A stretch of 64,000 nt of DNA from Leptoclinus maculatus (GCA_032191485.1 JAVDOI010000002.1:4783346-4847345), one strand, 5' to 3'; positions 26,009-37,904 are shown, counted from the first letter of the stretch. Translations and numbers: made by a program. The notes: generated by a model not told the origin, from the sequence alone.

Positions 26009-26967
26009 TAGTGCTGGGCAACGATTACAATTTTTAATCGATATTAATCGCATGGATTTTTTGCGATTAATCGCATTGTTATGGCAAAGTTCAATAATTA
26101 ATTCAAAAGTAGTGTATTGTGCACTTTTATTTTAAAAGTACTGCTATATGAACAAAAGGGCAATAACATTTGGTTTGCAAACACTTATTAAAACAAATAA
26201 GGTGCTTTTTAACAGCAGTATTCCCTTGACACAGTAGCGATCATATTTCTTGCACTATCTGTGCTCAGTGTGCTGACTGTATTTGAAACGTTCCACTGCT
26301 GTGCAACACGAATAAAATGTTTCAGCACGTTTCAGCAAAAATGTCATGTGAATGCAGCTCTACTGTTCATCAATATAATGCTGTAACTCCGAGGTGATGA
26401 TGGTTACCCAGCGATCAAAGAATAAAGACACTTTACGCACAATTTAGGTGTAACAATTTAGGTGTATTTTCCCTTTAACTCACGAGATGCAGGTAGCATG
26501 TTTTATACTTAATGTGAATATAATTCATACTTTGTTGGCATCTTATTCTGAAAACCGGATGTTTGTTTGAAGAAACCGGATGTTGTCTCACGTTAATCTT
26601 TCCGCTAACTTTCTTAGCTCATTCTTGAGGCTCATACGTGCCGTCATTCGTTGCGATCCTAAAGGTGCGTTCAACCAAACGCTACGCAAACGCACCTTGA
26701 GAACGTTCCTCAGACATCTTCCACAACACTAATCGGCTACAGTTTGTATCCACTTCTCTGTAGCATTTGTTAGCTTGTCTTGCTTTTGTTTATCTCTACT
26801 TCTCCCACAACGCTGCATCACGTAGTCTGAAGCCTCCCTCCACCGCTGCAAGTGAGCAACAGACTTTCAAAATAAAAAAAACGCGTTAACGCGCTATAAA
26901 ATAATTGTCGGCGTTAATTAATGAATGCGTTAACGGCGATAATAACGCGTTAACTTGCCCAGCACTA
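26009..26967. mobile_element. non-autonomous hAT-type transposon
   Basis: A 959-bp element. Its terminal inverted repeats read TAGTGCTGGGCAA at the left end and TTGCCCAGCACTA at the right end. It is flanked by 8-bp direct repeats, GTAAAAAT (26001-26008) and GTACAAAT (26968-26975), with one mismatch. An 8-bp duplication is typical of hAT elements. Subterminal regions are rich in 'cgattaatcgc' and 'gcgttaacg' palindromes. No transposase frame is present. I recall this terminus as a widespread fish element. Confidence 0.8.
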
Positions 26968-28409
26968 GTACAAATATAGTTTTATTATCTTTTACGTTGC
27001 CTTGAGAATTACATTTTTATGTAAATTGAATTACTTTAATGTCAAATGATCTTGTAATTCACAGGAAGAAGTGTCTGAAAAACACATTTTATTTTGTTCA
27101 GCATTAATGTCTTCTCTTCTCTCTTCCAATTAATTGTTTCGCATTTCCTTGTGACCACACCGATTTGTAAAGGAAGGTACTTTGTGTTGTAAATGAAGAG
27201 CTGTTTGTGAGGTGAAGCAGACTCCTGAAGTCATTGATCTTATTCAAATGGCGTTCAAAGTCTCACATTAATGTGCTAAAAACAAAAACAGCATTCATGT
27301 CAGTCAGCTAAATCTACCTGATTTGCTGTTTTACACTCTGTGTTTCAAACTTGATCCTTCCTCACAGCTGCTTTGACAATCGAAAACTATCGGCTGATAT
27401 GACATGAACGTGTCTAACTGGTTCACACTGCATAAGCCCTGCAGCCTCAAAGACTGTATCTGATGGACCAGATAGAAGGGATTGTGTGAAATATATTTCT
27501 ATATAAATTCCGGAGGATAGGACAGTAGTGAATCGTATCACACTTAAAAAAGTCGAGCTTAATGTCTTTCTTGTCTATTGAGAGTGAGTATGAGAGGTTG
27601 TGTTCACTGTAGATTTAAGTTCACAAATGCACACATACCGGACATATGGTTGTCAGATGTTGCATCAGGCAGTTGTGTCTCCCAGGTTGCAAGAAGAGCA
27701 TTGTTCTTGGGATGAAGTGTCAGTGCAATACAGTTCATTGAGTCCAAGTACATACAGAACAGCTTACGCAAGCGCTACATTTGAGAGCTCATTATTGACA
27801 GAACCGCCCCTCTGCCTGCTTGTGTTATTTGCAGCCAGTACTTTTGTGGAAGCACCTATGACAGTGATTTGTTTTTCAGGTTTTGTGAGGAGGGTGCTTC
27901 GTCCTGGCTGCATTTAAGAAGGTCCTTCCTTTCTTCCTGGCAGATTGCAGATGTTCAGCCACGTTGGATAGGAAGCGTCATAGCAGCTATCATCATCTTC
28001 ATCCAATACATCTTTAATGGAGTTCAAAACAGGCTTTGGTTGTGCTGCTCAGTGAATCCTACCGTGTTGTTCTGAAGCCTCGTCATCCTTGATTTAACCG
28101 TAAGACGAAAGGGTCGCTGCCCTGTTGGAAAAGTCAATTTAGGGTCATGAAGGAGGTCATCTGAGGAATATTACCATAACAGCAACATAACAGACAATTC
28201 GATTTGATTCTTGAATTGTTCTTACTGTGCCTTTTCACACAGTTTTAAAGGGCAAACACTGAATTATTTCGGACACAAACTGCTGCTTTACTTACTGCTC
28301 CGTATGGAAAGTGTCAATCTGTGCTTTGACGTTACTTGCTATTTCAATGAATAGTTTTTTCCACAGGAAGCATTTTAATATTTCAGGGGAAAGTAAACAA
28401 TGATGGCTG

Positions 28410-28570
28410 AATTCCATTTAGCTTCTTCAGTTTCAGGGTCCTGCTGTCGCGGATGCTGACTCACTGTCAAACTGTGATGGCTTATTGGGACACTTGAGTA
28501 GAAAACAGCCATCATTAGTGTTATTAGTAACACTTGTGCTTTTTCTACTGTGACAAATCAAAATGTCTGC
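28410..28570 (+). mobile_element. diverged copy of the small palindromic MITE
   Basis: The text 'atggctgaattccatttagc', 'cttattgggacacttgag' and 'cacttgtgctttttctactg' matches the interior and right end of the element at 17104-17256. Confidence 0.45.
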
Positions 28571-29106
28571 TGTGAAAACGGCCTCTAAAGACCAGCAGTG
28601 TAACATCTTCTTCCCATCACAGTATTAACTGCATGTATGGTAGTGATAGGGAATCAAACTGTCTCTTGATCTACCACATAAAACAATATCCACTGAGTTA
28701 CAGGCGTCTCTTTCCCAATGTAAGTCTATGGGAAAAAGTATTTTTGGGCAATTGTACTTCCGCTGTTTGGCCACGATGTAACATTAGCTTTGGGATCAAA
28801 CAGTGTATTGTATGAAATTTCATGATAACATCGTGTCCTGGTTTAAAAACTTCTACGGTACTAAACTATGTTGAGAGCATTGTTGACTGTCCGATACTCA
28901 ACCTTACCACCAGCGTAGGTCTGTGACATCATCAGCCTAATTGATGCCACTCACCAATCAGCTGACACACTGCTGTTATTCAGGTGTTCCTTCACACATT
29001 TACTTCCTCCTGATGGTCTTAAAGTTAAACCAAAGCTTGAAGATGCAACAATGTTTTCAGTAACTCTACTCTGATGGTCGATCATAACACAGCTGTGCTT
29101 GTGAAG

Positions 29107-29290
29107 TCACAAAATCACAAAACTAGATTTATAGAACATAGTTTGCCTTTTGTTGATGTTGAAGTGTGCAACCGGCAGTGTGTATTTGGAGTAGCAGGAA
29201 CAGGTGCATGGGCAGACTACCAGGTGGTAGTAGGTCGATATGCTGATTCTGCAGAAATCCTCACCTGCATAGAGGTACTTAAGAGCCAAA
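29107..29290 (-). pseudogene. possible decayed PIF/Harbinger transposase fragment
   Basis: The minus-strand reading INLALKYLYAGEDFCRISIS resembles the start of the HARBI1-type nuclease domain, typically a 'RLALTLRYLATGESF' pattern followed by a Tyr-Arg-x-x-x-Ser-Thr motif. A one-base shift after 'agcatat' would restore a Y-R-P-T-T-T run. The match is short, continues into nothing convincing and is interrupted, so this is at best a relic. An open frame on the plus strand at 29074-29397 has no recognisable homology. Confidence 0.25.
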
Positions 29291-30275
29291 TTAATCTCAA
29301 CCAGCCAGATCAGTGCTGTGTACTGCGTGGCCTGTCATTTGTAACAGATGCTCATGTGCTGTGGCAGCACTGGTACTGTGGCATGCTGCCAGTATGATCA
29401 TCGGTGTCACCGTCATCTGATAAATACTCATTTGTTGTTTTGTCCCATTTGGCTTCTTTCTTTAAATGGAAAGAGTGGCGAGTCATACTGAAAGTTACCA
29501 GTAGAGGGAGCCATAACACAAGTCGTTGGAAGTTGCTTTGAGAGTACTTTAGTACTACATGTCCTAAATGATGCTGTCTTTGTGTGGTGTTTTTACAGTG
29601 GCACTACTGACAATTACATAGCTTTTTGCAGTTCTACAGAGTTTCTCATAGACAGGCACATCATCAACCAGCTTTCATTATAATTGGCGTTAGACCTTCT
29701 GAACATGATTGCCTTTTTGCAGTTCATCTTTCACTTCATCACTCAGCGTGCAGATGCTGACTCATGCTATGACTTGTAATTACATCTATTCATATGCGCA
29801 AGAAGCAGCCGGCACCTGTCTTTTTGCAGCCAAAACAACGATGGAAAATTCACGTGTTTACTGGTGGATGGGGCCAGAGGGAGCTACCCGTTCACACTAA
29901 CCACAGCTTGGGATCGACTGCCACCACCTGCGATAGCAGGAGAATAATGAGGGACGGGAGATGAACCCATCAGGGAACTTTAAGAAAAACAAAAGTGCTA
30001 TTCATGATTACACTCCAGACCTGTGAGACAGCAATCAAATGTGTTTCTGCTGCAGTTATAATGTGAGCCGGTTTGGTTCCTTGCTGCATGTGTGTGTGTG
30101 TCTCCTGCTGTAACTGATAACAGTTGAGATACAGTGAAAGTAGGACTGGTTGTGGATGAAATAGGCCATGAATAGAAATAGCTCCCCAGCCTGGGCTCCA
30201 CACTGTCTGGAGGGATTGCTGTGTCAGTTGCCTCTTGTGTGCCGTAAAGCCGATGGCTGTCTCTTCTCCGTCCAG

Positions 30276-30442
30276 GTTTTTTGGTGTTTGCTCGTGTGTG
30301 GGAGATCCTGCCCAGGACTCTCGAGCTCCTGGACTCCATGAGAAAGCGTAAGGCCTCTGCCAACTGCATTAAGATTAAAGGCATTGACAAGGAATGTGTT
30401 ATTGCCAGCTCACATGGGGCCTGTATAATCTGGGACCTGGTG
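30276..30442 (+). pseudogene. cfap52: relic cfap52 (WDR16) WD-repeat exon
   Basis: After a good acceptor (ctcttctccgtccag) the frame reads RVWEILPRTLELLDSMRKRK, then ASANCIKIKGIDKECVIASS, then HGACIIWDLV. This aligns without gaps to the CFAP52/WDR16 segment where intact proteins have V-R-V-W, E-H-K, C-I-x-x-K, E-C-V-T-A-S-T-D-G and C-I-I-W-D-L-V. CFAP52 is a ciliary doublet-microtubule inner protein. In mammals its gene lies directly upstream of USP43 in the same orientation, as here. Signs of decay: the Gly-rich GGGEG start is replaced by GFLVFA, the EHK His is lost, the WD-loop Asp is His, and the possible donor after WDL is weak (gtggaa). No other cfap52 exon was found within several kb. 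It is most likely a fossil; a diverged functional exon cannot be excluded because the frame is open. Confidence 0.65.
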
Positions 30443-30724
30443 GAAGCCAGAACTCGCCCACTCAACCCCTTCTGTTTCTTTTCTGCTGAAACTGAATCAC
30501 ATCACAGGAATGGATAAGTCAGTTAAGTTCTGATGAAGGCGAACGTCTTGTTAAATCTCCCAAAACTTTTGTAGGAACATCGTATTTAGTCAGGGCTGTG
30601 AAAAATACATGAAGCAGGATTGATGTCCTCGTCACCCTGTCTGTCTGTGTGAGGTCAGGTGGTCCAGGATTACACTGATCAGCACTGTCTGCTACACGGC
30701 AGCTCATCATTATGAGGCAGCTAC

Positions 30725-31292
30725 CTGCAGCTGAAAGGTGAAGCCAATAATGAAGCGTCTTAAACCTGCATTATTTCTAATAGCCAGCAGGGGGGCGACT
30801 CCTCTGGTTGTATAGAAGTCTATGAGAAAATGACTCTACTTCTCTCTTGATTTATTACCTCAGTAAACATTGTAAACATGAGTTTATGGTCTTAGTCTCT
30901 AGTTTCAAGTCTTCTTCAAAACAGCATGATGTTCATTTAGTCAATGATGGTCCATTTAGAGTCAAATAGACCATGAAGCAGGGTATGCTTTAGGGCGGGG
31001 CTACCTTGTGATTGACAGGTCGCTACCACGGTGTTGTCTGGTCTGGGAGTTTTCGTCTTACAACTTTAACCCTTTCACAGTGTGTTTTTTAGTTCATGAA
31101 AGTTAATTGCAACTTTGAACAAATTGCATGTGTACAATTACACAAACTGACAATAACAAACAGCAAAATACGTACATTAAAACGTACATACCGGGGGGGC
31201 TTTGTTGCCTAAATATGTCCGTGTTCTGCTGTTCTTAGCTCCTCTCGTGTAACTTCTGGTGAATATGTCCACTTCTTATATACAGTCTATGG
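30725..31292 (+). repeat. dispersed fish repeat, copy A
   Basis: It shares long text with the reverse complement of 39268-39690: 'gattgacaggtcgctaccac', 'gattccttgaatttattac'-like segments ('cttgatttattacctcagta'), 'gtaaacatgagtttatggt' and the terminal 'atacagtctatggt'. The two copies in opposite orientation establish it as a repeat. Its class is unknown to me, and no inverted termini or target duplication could be fixed. Confidence 0.65.
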
Positions 31293-33242
31293 TCATTATT
31301 AGTGAAAGAAACAAAGCTTTTTCAGAACATAAATCAAAAGAAGCTTCTAAACTTTAATTGTGCCGTATTACATGTAAGTTTTGATGTACTAAATCCTCAA
31401 AACACGAGTGATGTACATACTGAATGCTCTGGCATCTGGTCATGTTTAACTGTAGCACAGCAGTGTGTGACAGAGCTCGTGCGTTGTCCTTTTAGTTAAG
31501 GGAGCGCTTGCTCCTGCAGCAGACGGCATATATGACTCAAGACGACCAGATGGTTGGTCTCTTTTGCCTACTTCATCTTTGGGAATGACATTTCCTTCTT
31601 TAAAGAGAAGAGCGTCGCAGGCAACTCACCTCTCCATTCATAGGCAGACTTAGATATTAGGCCAGCACGGAGCAACGCTGATCTAATTATGTGTGCTGCA
31701 GCACTCTGAGAGAAATACACCGTGCTATCTCTTTTGTTTATATTATTATAAGTCTGAGTTGGTACCAAATTAATGTTCAAAGAGTTGGTTCCCTCACATC
31801 AAAGACAATAAAATATATAGGCCACGAATGTCTTGACGATGGTGCACCTCCCTTTGCATAGTGAGAGAATAATAATTGCATGTGATATGGAATTAGATGT
31901 TGGTGGGAGAAATCATCCTCGCAAGAGAAATATTAAAAGGTGGTACTTGATTTAAAAAAAGAAAAAAATGCAAAATAGCTCTAAAAATAGCATCAAATCC
32001 AAGCTGATAGGGAGGCCAAAGTAAAAAGGAGACAACTGTCAAACCCAGAGGAGGTTACTGCTTAGCCACGAACTCTCAAACATGCACAGCGCTGCTCTAT
32101 ACGAGAGATGGCAGCAGCTCAGAGGTGCTCTGGGGTCAGTATTGCAGACTTTAAAAAGTTGTATGTTTCATCAAGTCCTGGGAGTGGAAAGGTTGAAATA
32201 CTTCAGGTGATGGCTTTGTAGTAGTTTCATAACAACTACCTTCTGCTGTCAATGTGAAAAACACCATAGGCACATTTACACAGCTTGGGTTTGCTCAAGT
32301 CCTTAACAATGTGGATTTAAACAGAAGAGGAGGATCAATTTACAGAGAGTTGACCCAACGCATGTCAGAGGAGTTCCTGCTGGATGAGTGGAGCCTTACG
32401 TTGTGTTTGGGCTCATTGTTTCAGTGTGAGATGGTCTTTGTCCGGTGCTGGAGGTATCTACATGAATCTAAATGCTACATAAGTCCCACAGGAACTGTAG
32501 ATATCACACGGCTTAAAGCAGGTATGACCTGCTGCTCCCCATCGACACTGTTGCTTAAATGTGAAACCTATTTCATGGAAGATCGACTTGATTATAGTTT
32601 GCATCTGCTGTGTTGGCTCACAGGAACAGGTGGCGTGTTTGCTGGTGTGGGAGAGAGAAGATTATTGTTTGCCTACTCGTCTTGGAGGCAGATGATGTCG
32701 GTAAAAAAGGGTTTTCGGGAGGCTTTGCATGCTCTGCTGTGTGCACTCATGGCAGTTTCTAGCTCTCAGTTTAAAATATTTCACAAGTATTCTTGACTTT
32801 CCTCCTTGAAATTGAGCCTGCTGGTTGTCCTCCGTACCATCATCAGCACCGCTCTGAAGGGAAGCAGAGTAGGAGGCTCCTCTTCTTGGCTCAGACTCTC
32901 TCTTCAGGTCGCATTAACAGCGAGGAGGAGGGTCAGTCGTAAATGCTTATGCTCACTGCTGCAAAAAGGAAAAATCTGCACTTCTTCAGTGTTGGTAAGA
33001 CAGCCCTGTGTGATGAACGTGTCTATGTAGTGAGCAGAGGAGATAAGCCGTGCCGCTCTCCGATACTTCATAACCCAGGAATGATAGTAGTAATCCAGGA
33101 CACTGTAACCTGCGATAAAAGCCTTCCAAGGCTTAGCTAATGAATTTCCTCTGGAGGCTGCTGGGTCACACACATTCACACGAGATATGCTCTCTTCTTT
33201 CCTTCTATAAAATTCTTAATTGGTAGAAATCAGCACATTAGA
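31293..33242. other. intergenic region with an unexplained long open frame
   Basis: No known gene was recognised. A 180-codon open frame on the plus strand (32254-32796) is longer than its neighbours, but I cannot place it in any family and it has no convincing splice sites or promoter. Reverse-strand readings are broken by stops. Confidence 0.4.
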
Positions 33243-33910
33243 CCAGTGATTCGTGACCATCATGTCCCCCAGGGGGTTACCAGAGTAAGTGGAAAGACTG
33301 TGAAGTTAAACTATTAGAAACAAATAAAGAAATGATGTTAAAGGCCAATGAAAGTGTTTCTATGAAACAGTTAGTTACACTTCAAGTACACTTTTGAGGT
33401 ATATTTACTTTAGTTTCTCAATGTTTTGCTTTATGCTTCACAGTTTTCAGAGAGATATATTGCACTTTTTAACTCGCTGTGTTTATTTGACAGTTATAGC
33501 TACTTTATTCAGACTAAGAATCGAAAAAATCTCTGAAATGCAATGAACTGTTAAAGATTGAATAAGTGGCTTTTAGCCATTTTTGCTTGTGACCCAGTGT
33601 CAACTGGGGCCCTTTGTCTCATTTCAGATGTCCGTGAGTTGTTAGTTGTTCCACCAAGGAGACATTTCCCCTCTGAACCTGTCCGATGGTTTCATTTAAA
33701 TAACTGTTTGAGGAACAAAGAGGAATAAAAATCCAATATTTCACAACAAAGATTCGAGGAAATTCCAATTCCAGAAATGTTTAATTTGAGTTGCAGGACT
33801 TCTGTTATTCCTCGTTAATCATCTCACGACCCCTCAGATTTATCTGGTGACCCTTTGAAAGGGACCCGACTGAACTACCTAACCGTACATAATGTAGTTC
33901 AACCAGCTCC
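33243..33910. mobile_element. old hAT-like dispersed element
   Basis: The left part reads 'ccagtgattcgtgaccatca' and 'ccccagggggttaccagagt'. The right part reads 'ctcacgacccctcagattta' and 'ggtgaccctttgaaaggga'. This pairing ('ccagtggttcccaacc ... cgacccctcagatttatctcg') matches a common fish non-autonomous DNA transposon as I remember it. The termini are too worn to confirm a target duplication. Confidence 0.4.
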
Positions 33911-33999
33911 CCCTCAGTTACATGTTACATGATGGATGACTCATTATTAACAAGCTAATAATGTCAGATATAATAAAAATAGGGGTCATGGGGACATTT

Positions 34000-34148
34000 C
34001 TCCTCTTGATACTTTGAAGTACATTCTGCAGATAATACTACGTGTGCCTGCTCATACTTAGATGAGTATTTTAGAGTATTTTACACCATGGCATTGATAC
34101 TTTTAGTGAAGTAAATGATTTGAGAGGGCTACTCTTCCCACCACTGAT
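34000..34148. repeat. dispersed fish repeat ending 'cttcccaccactg'
   Basis: Text such as 'ttgatacttttagtgaagta' and 'gggctactcttcccaccact' resembles a common fish element ending 'acttcttccaccactg'. It lies just upstream of the usp43 promoter region. Confidence 0.4.
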
Positions 34149-34199
34149 GGAAAGTAAACCATTTCCGTGTCTGACCGGTCTCCACCGCTGACCACATGA

Positions 34200-34597
34200 G
34201 CCCACAGTGTACACTACTGCTCTCTTATCTCCTCCGTGTGCATGGAAGTGGGAGGGGGCAGGCGCACAATCACAAGCCTTTTTCCCAGGCGAAGTTGGGA
34301 GCGATGGGAGGGGAGCGCTCAGTGTTGCAGCTGGACGGCGGAGTGGCTCGTGTGGTGCCGGGCATGACGGGATGCTGCTCGGGAGTAATAATGAACGCCT
34401 TCAGTAAGTGCTGGGATGGATGAGGGAGGTTTACCGGCAGCGCAGGGCGGAATAACAGTGAGCCGTTGTGCCTCCCGGCTCCGCGATGGTGTCACCTCTG
34501 CTATCCGGACAGGGGACGCTGGCAGAGAAGTGACACACCGGCGTTGGAATTCACACAACTGTCAGTCTCAGCAGTAGACGCGCGAGGGAGTAGAGAC
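34200..34597 (+). promoter_or_regulatory. usp43: CpG-rich usp43 promoter / 5' UTR region
   Basis: The sequence becomes GC- and CpG-rich from about 34240 and stays so through exon 1 to about 35230, against an AT-rich background, as expected for a CpG-island promoter. I see no clear TATA box at a defined distance. An in-frame open stretch continues upstream of the chosen ATG to about 34466, so the exact 5' UTR boundary is uncertain. Confidence 0.45.
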
Positions 34598-35224
34598 ATG
34601 GAGAAACAGAGCAGAGTCAAGGAGGAAATGCCGACATCGAGGGAGGAGAAGCGCAAAGAGAAGAAGCCCAAATCGGGGAAGCTCTTCCGAAGGAAGTCGC
34701 TGAAGTCTGTGGGGAGTTTCATGAACAGAATCATCAAAACTTTGGGCACTTTGACCCACTTTGGAGACGCGGACGCGCGGGACGCGGAGGACGACGACGG
34801 GGGGTTTCGGAATGGCGCACCTTGCACCCTCAGCGCCGGCTCGGGAACCGTCAGAGACGACGCACATGTGACTTGGGATCGCGCGGTGAAGAACACCTCG
34901 AGCACGTCTTCCTCCCTGTGCACCGGCAGAGACAAACTGCTGCACCAATTCGCAGAGAGAATCCCAGGTGTCCTGGGGCTGAAAAACCACGGGAACACCT
35001 GCTTCATGAACGCCGTGGTCCAGTGTCTGAGCAACACGGACCTGCTCGCAGAGTACCTGGGCCTGGAGCGGTACAAGCTGGACCTGAGTCAGACCAGAAT
35101 GAACGGGCTGGTGAAAAGTGATGAGATGCGGCTCGCCAAGGGAGAAGTCACGGCGCAGTTGGCATCGCTCGTCAGGGCTCTGTGGACTCTGGAGTACACC
35201 CCGCAGCTGTCTGTGGACTTTAAG
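34598..35224 (+). CDS. usp43: ubiquitin-specific protease 43, exon 1 (N-terminus and Cys box)
   Basis: First coding exon, 209 codons, of a USP-family cysteine protease that removes ubiquitin. The start is the ATG at 34598 with G at -3 and +4 (MEKQSRVKEEM). Residues 1-50 are highly charged and basic (KRKEKKPKSGKLFRRKSLKS). An acidic stretch, DAEDDDGG, follows near residue 65. The catalytic domain begins around residue 125. The Cys box GLKNHGNTCFMNAVVQCL carries the nucleophile Cys135 (TGC at 35000-35002). The exon ends YTPQLSVDFK in phase 0 before GTACCC. USP43 is preferred over its paralogue USP31 because of downstream residues (PIPLRQTR, GFQRSFFDEEDL) and the ntn1 neighbourhood. The open frame past 35224 is intron read-through. 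Confidence 0.93.
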
Positions 35225-35943
35225 GTACCCAGTGTGCACCACATTAACCACAACACACAGTCTACAGGTGGACATGACCTAAGTGATGAGTGTACTTAGT
35301 AACACAGAGTAGGTTCAGTGATGAAAAGAGCCGGTGAAAAAGATGAGGGCCGTTTTAGTGGTTATCTTAAACTAAACGCATACTGTCACATTATACGTCT
35401 CTCTGTACCTTAAGTGCAGAGTAAGCTCACTGTTCAGTCAAACATGGGATGCACACAGAATGACATCAACACCACTATGAAGTGCACAGAGTAGCACTAA
35501 TAAATGAGAGGTGTCCTTTTTCTTTAATTGCCAATAGCGATAATTGCAAGCCTACGGTGCTTTGCTCTGTGACTTCAGTGTTTTCCTGCTAAATGACAAC
35601 GAGGCTGCTGTCTCTGCAGTCTGAGGGCTCGGGGTCAGCTGGTGTCTTCTTCCACCACATAAAAATACGGTGCACCCTGCTGCCATCGTTTTATGAACAA
35701 CCCCAGTAGGTGCGCAATGACTTTAAAACTCGGTGCGCTCCTGTGCAGCACTGACTAGTGTTTTATTTCCTCTCACAGCGAGCGAGCGAGGTATTGCAGT
35801 GTTTATTTAGAGGTGCAGGAAAGATTCACTGTAACACTTCCCACTTAATAATCTTCCTTCCCCGAGGATCAGGGGCTGTACAGTCCTATCAGGAGACCCT
35901 CAGGCTCTCCTTCTCTGCCCCCCCGGAGTTACAGTAAGGGGAA

Positions 35944-35968
35944 GGGGGGGGGGGGGGGGGGGGGGGGG
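35944..35968. repeat. poly-G tract, 25 nt
   Basis: The longest homopolymer of the window, in usp43 intron 1. It would be a G-quadruplex former on the coding strand. Confidence 0.9.
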
Positions 35969-36472
35969 TCGTGTTTTATCTGCCTGCAGCTCTTTGCTCT
36001 GGATTTCTTTGAGCCATAGTTCAAGGCAAGAAGTAGATAATATGGAGCAGCAAACTCCACAATGGATCTATTCTTGGAAGCGTTAATTACCCGGTAAGAA
36101 ACATGCAGGAGTGGAATATCCTGACCCGAGCTGTGTTCAGGCACCTCCGTGTCTTTCCTCACACTTCAATATGGTGTGAAGAGGAAACCGACCTGAGAGC
36201 CAACTAAGTAGTTGTGCAGCATGGGAAATTCAATCAGAATGAATTTTAATATTGATTCTGATTGTTTCTCTTTTGCTCTCCCGCCATGTTGTGGTCTCTG
36301 AAAGATCCTTACAGCCAATAACTCCAAATATCTCATGAGACTCTTTCAGGACAACAATCAGAGGGAACAACATGGAAACATCTTGCCAAGATAAAAGGAT
36401 AGATTCAAAGAAAAACTCTAAACCTTCCCCCTTGTGTGTGATTAGATGTTTCCTGTGTCAAAGCGCGCGCAA

Positions 36473-36514
36473 ACACACACACACGCACACACACACACAC
36501 AGACACACACACAC

Positions 36515-36580
<66 letters not shown>
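36473..36580. repeat. (CA)n microsatellite, about 108 bp
   Basis: CA units with a few CG/GA interruptions near the start, then pure CA. It gives poly-Thr-His and poly-Cys-Val artefact frames. Confidence 0.95.
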
Positions 36581-36582
<2 letters not shown>

Positions 36583-37904
36583 CGCTGTGCCTCTTGGCTG
36601 TGGTTTGTGAATGTAGGAGGTCCATAGTTCATACAGCTCAGGCCTTCTGAAATTGCCTGTTGAGTAATACCACAGCTGCCTGGAGGGAGGCATTATAAAA
36701 TAATCAGATGGCTCCAAGTCTTTGTGTCTGAGAGGCAAACTTAGCTCCCGACAGCATACATCACTTATAAACAATCCACCAAAACCGAATGTTTTTTACT
36801 TTTAACGCTGAATCTCTTGTTGTAAGTCGATTATCCCGGTTTGCAGACCTCCGAAAGTCAGGTGTTTTGTCGGAAAAAGGTTCAGGTAAAGCAGCCAGAT
36901 TAAAAGGACTCCCTATAGTACCCCTCTTCACATTAACATTGTACATGAACGATGCTGTTCATGTGCACCTCCTCTGTAAAAGTGGAATTGTCCTCTTTGA
37001 TCAAAAGTTCTTCAAAGTTAATGAAGCAGCCGCGGCCTCCTCGCAGGTCAGCTGGCTGCAGAGTCCCAGTCGGGAGGAAAAAGCAAAACAACAAAGTGCG
37101 GCAGAATGCCTTGGCACTGCGCCACATCCCAGCGCCACCTGTATTGTGGGACAAGAAGAGGTGGAAGGATGGAGGCTGCTTACACAAGTGTTCACTAAAG
37201 ATTAGGTATCGCTGTGCTGCTTTGCGTCCGGAGCTTCCACGTCGCAGTCGGAGAGGGTTGCGTCAAACCTGGTAGCAGATGTGATCTTTTGATCTGGACA
37301 GTTCCTGTGCGTTTTCTGCGTCCCCCCCCCCCCGCTGGCAGGACGGTGTGTTTGCACAGAGAGGCCTGGACAGGGACGAAGCCTGAAACTCAAACAGTTA
37401 CCCAACAGCCAATTTATCGGTTTCCATAACACAAGAGGCCTGAGAAAAGAAGGGAGTCAGGCTGAAGCTGAGCAGGAATGCCATCCTCCCTTCAGCGGAT
37501 ACTGATCGGCCTATTTAGGAAGCTAAATGTGTGTCGTGACGACAGCGGGTCTTGCTCGCAGGTATGTGTCAATATTTGCCGTCTCCGTGTTGATTTTCAA
37601 TGATTATCTAATGTTGCAGTTAGTCAGACGGCTCACAGAAGATGCGGAGGAGAAGCAGTGACTCCGTAGCAGGGCTGCAATGTGCTTTGCTGTTGACACG
37701 GCGACGTGGAAACATCGTGGAGTCGCTCCGTTGATTTGATCAAAAAAAATAGATATCCACATATTGAGTCAGCTGGAGCAGATACACGTGTTAGAAAAAG
37801 TGTTGATGGAGAAGAACGACCGGAACAGAGTTAATTGTGCAAAACATCTCCGCCACTCGTCACGGTCGACAAACACTGAGTAAATAAGCTACCGGCACTT
37901 TCTC

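Noticed and set aside
27919..28050. Minus-strand acidic peptide NSIKDVLDEDDDSCYDASYP
   Set aside because: Looks protein-like over about 40 residues but is preceded by a stop, has no good donor, and no family was recognised.
32254..32796. 180-codon open frame on the plus strand
   Set aside because: No recognisable family, no splice sites or promoter that fit, and irregular composition. Probably a chance open frame.
34501..35275. Minus-strand frames of 191 and 235 codons over usp43 exon 1
   Set aside because: Shadows of the GC-rich usp43 coding exon on the other strand.
36372..36774. Poly-Cys/Val and Thr/His open frames
   Set aside because: Translations of a (CA)n microsatellite.
36789..37205. 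138-codon open frame in usp43 intron 1
   Set aside because: No domain, no matching splice phase, and no homology recognised.
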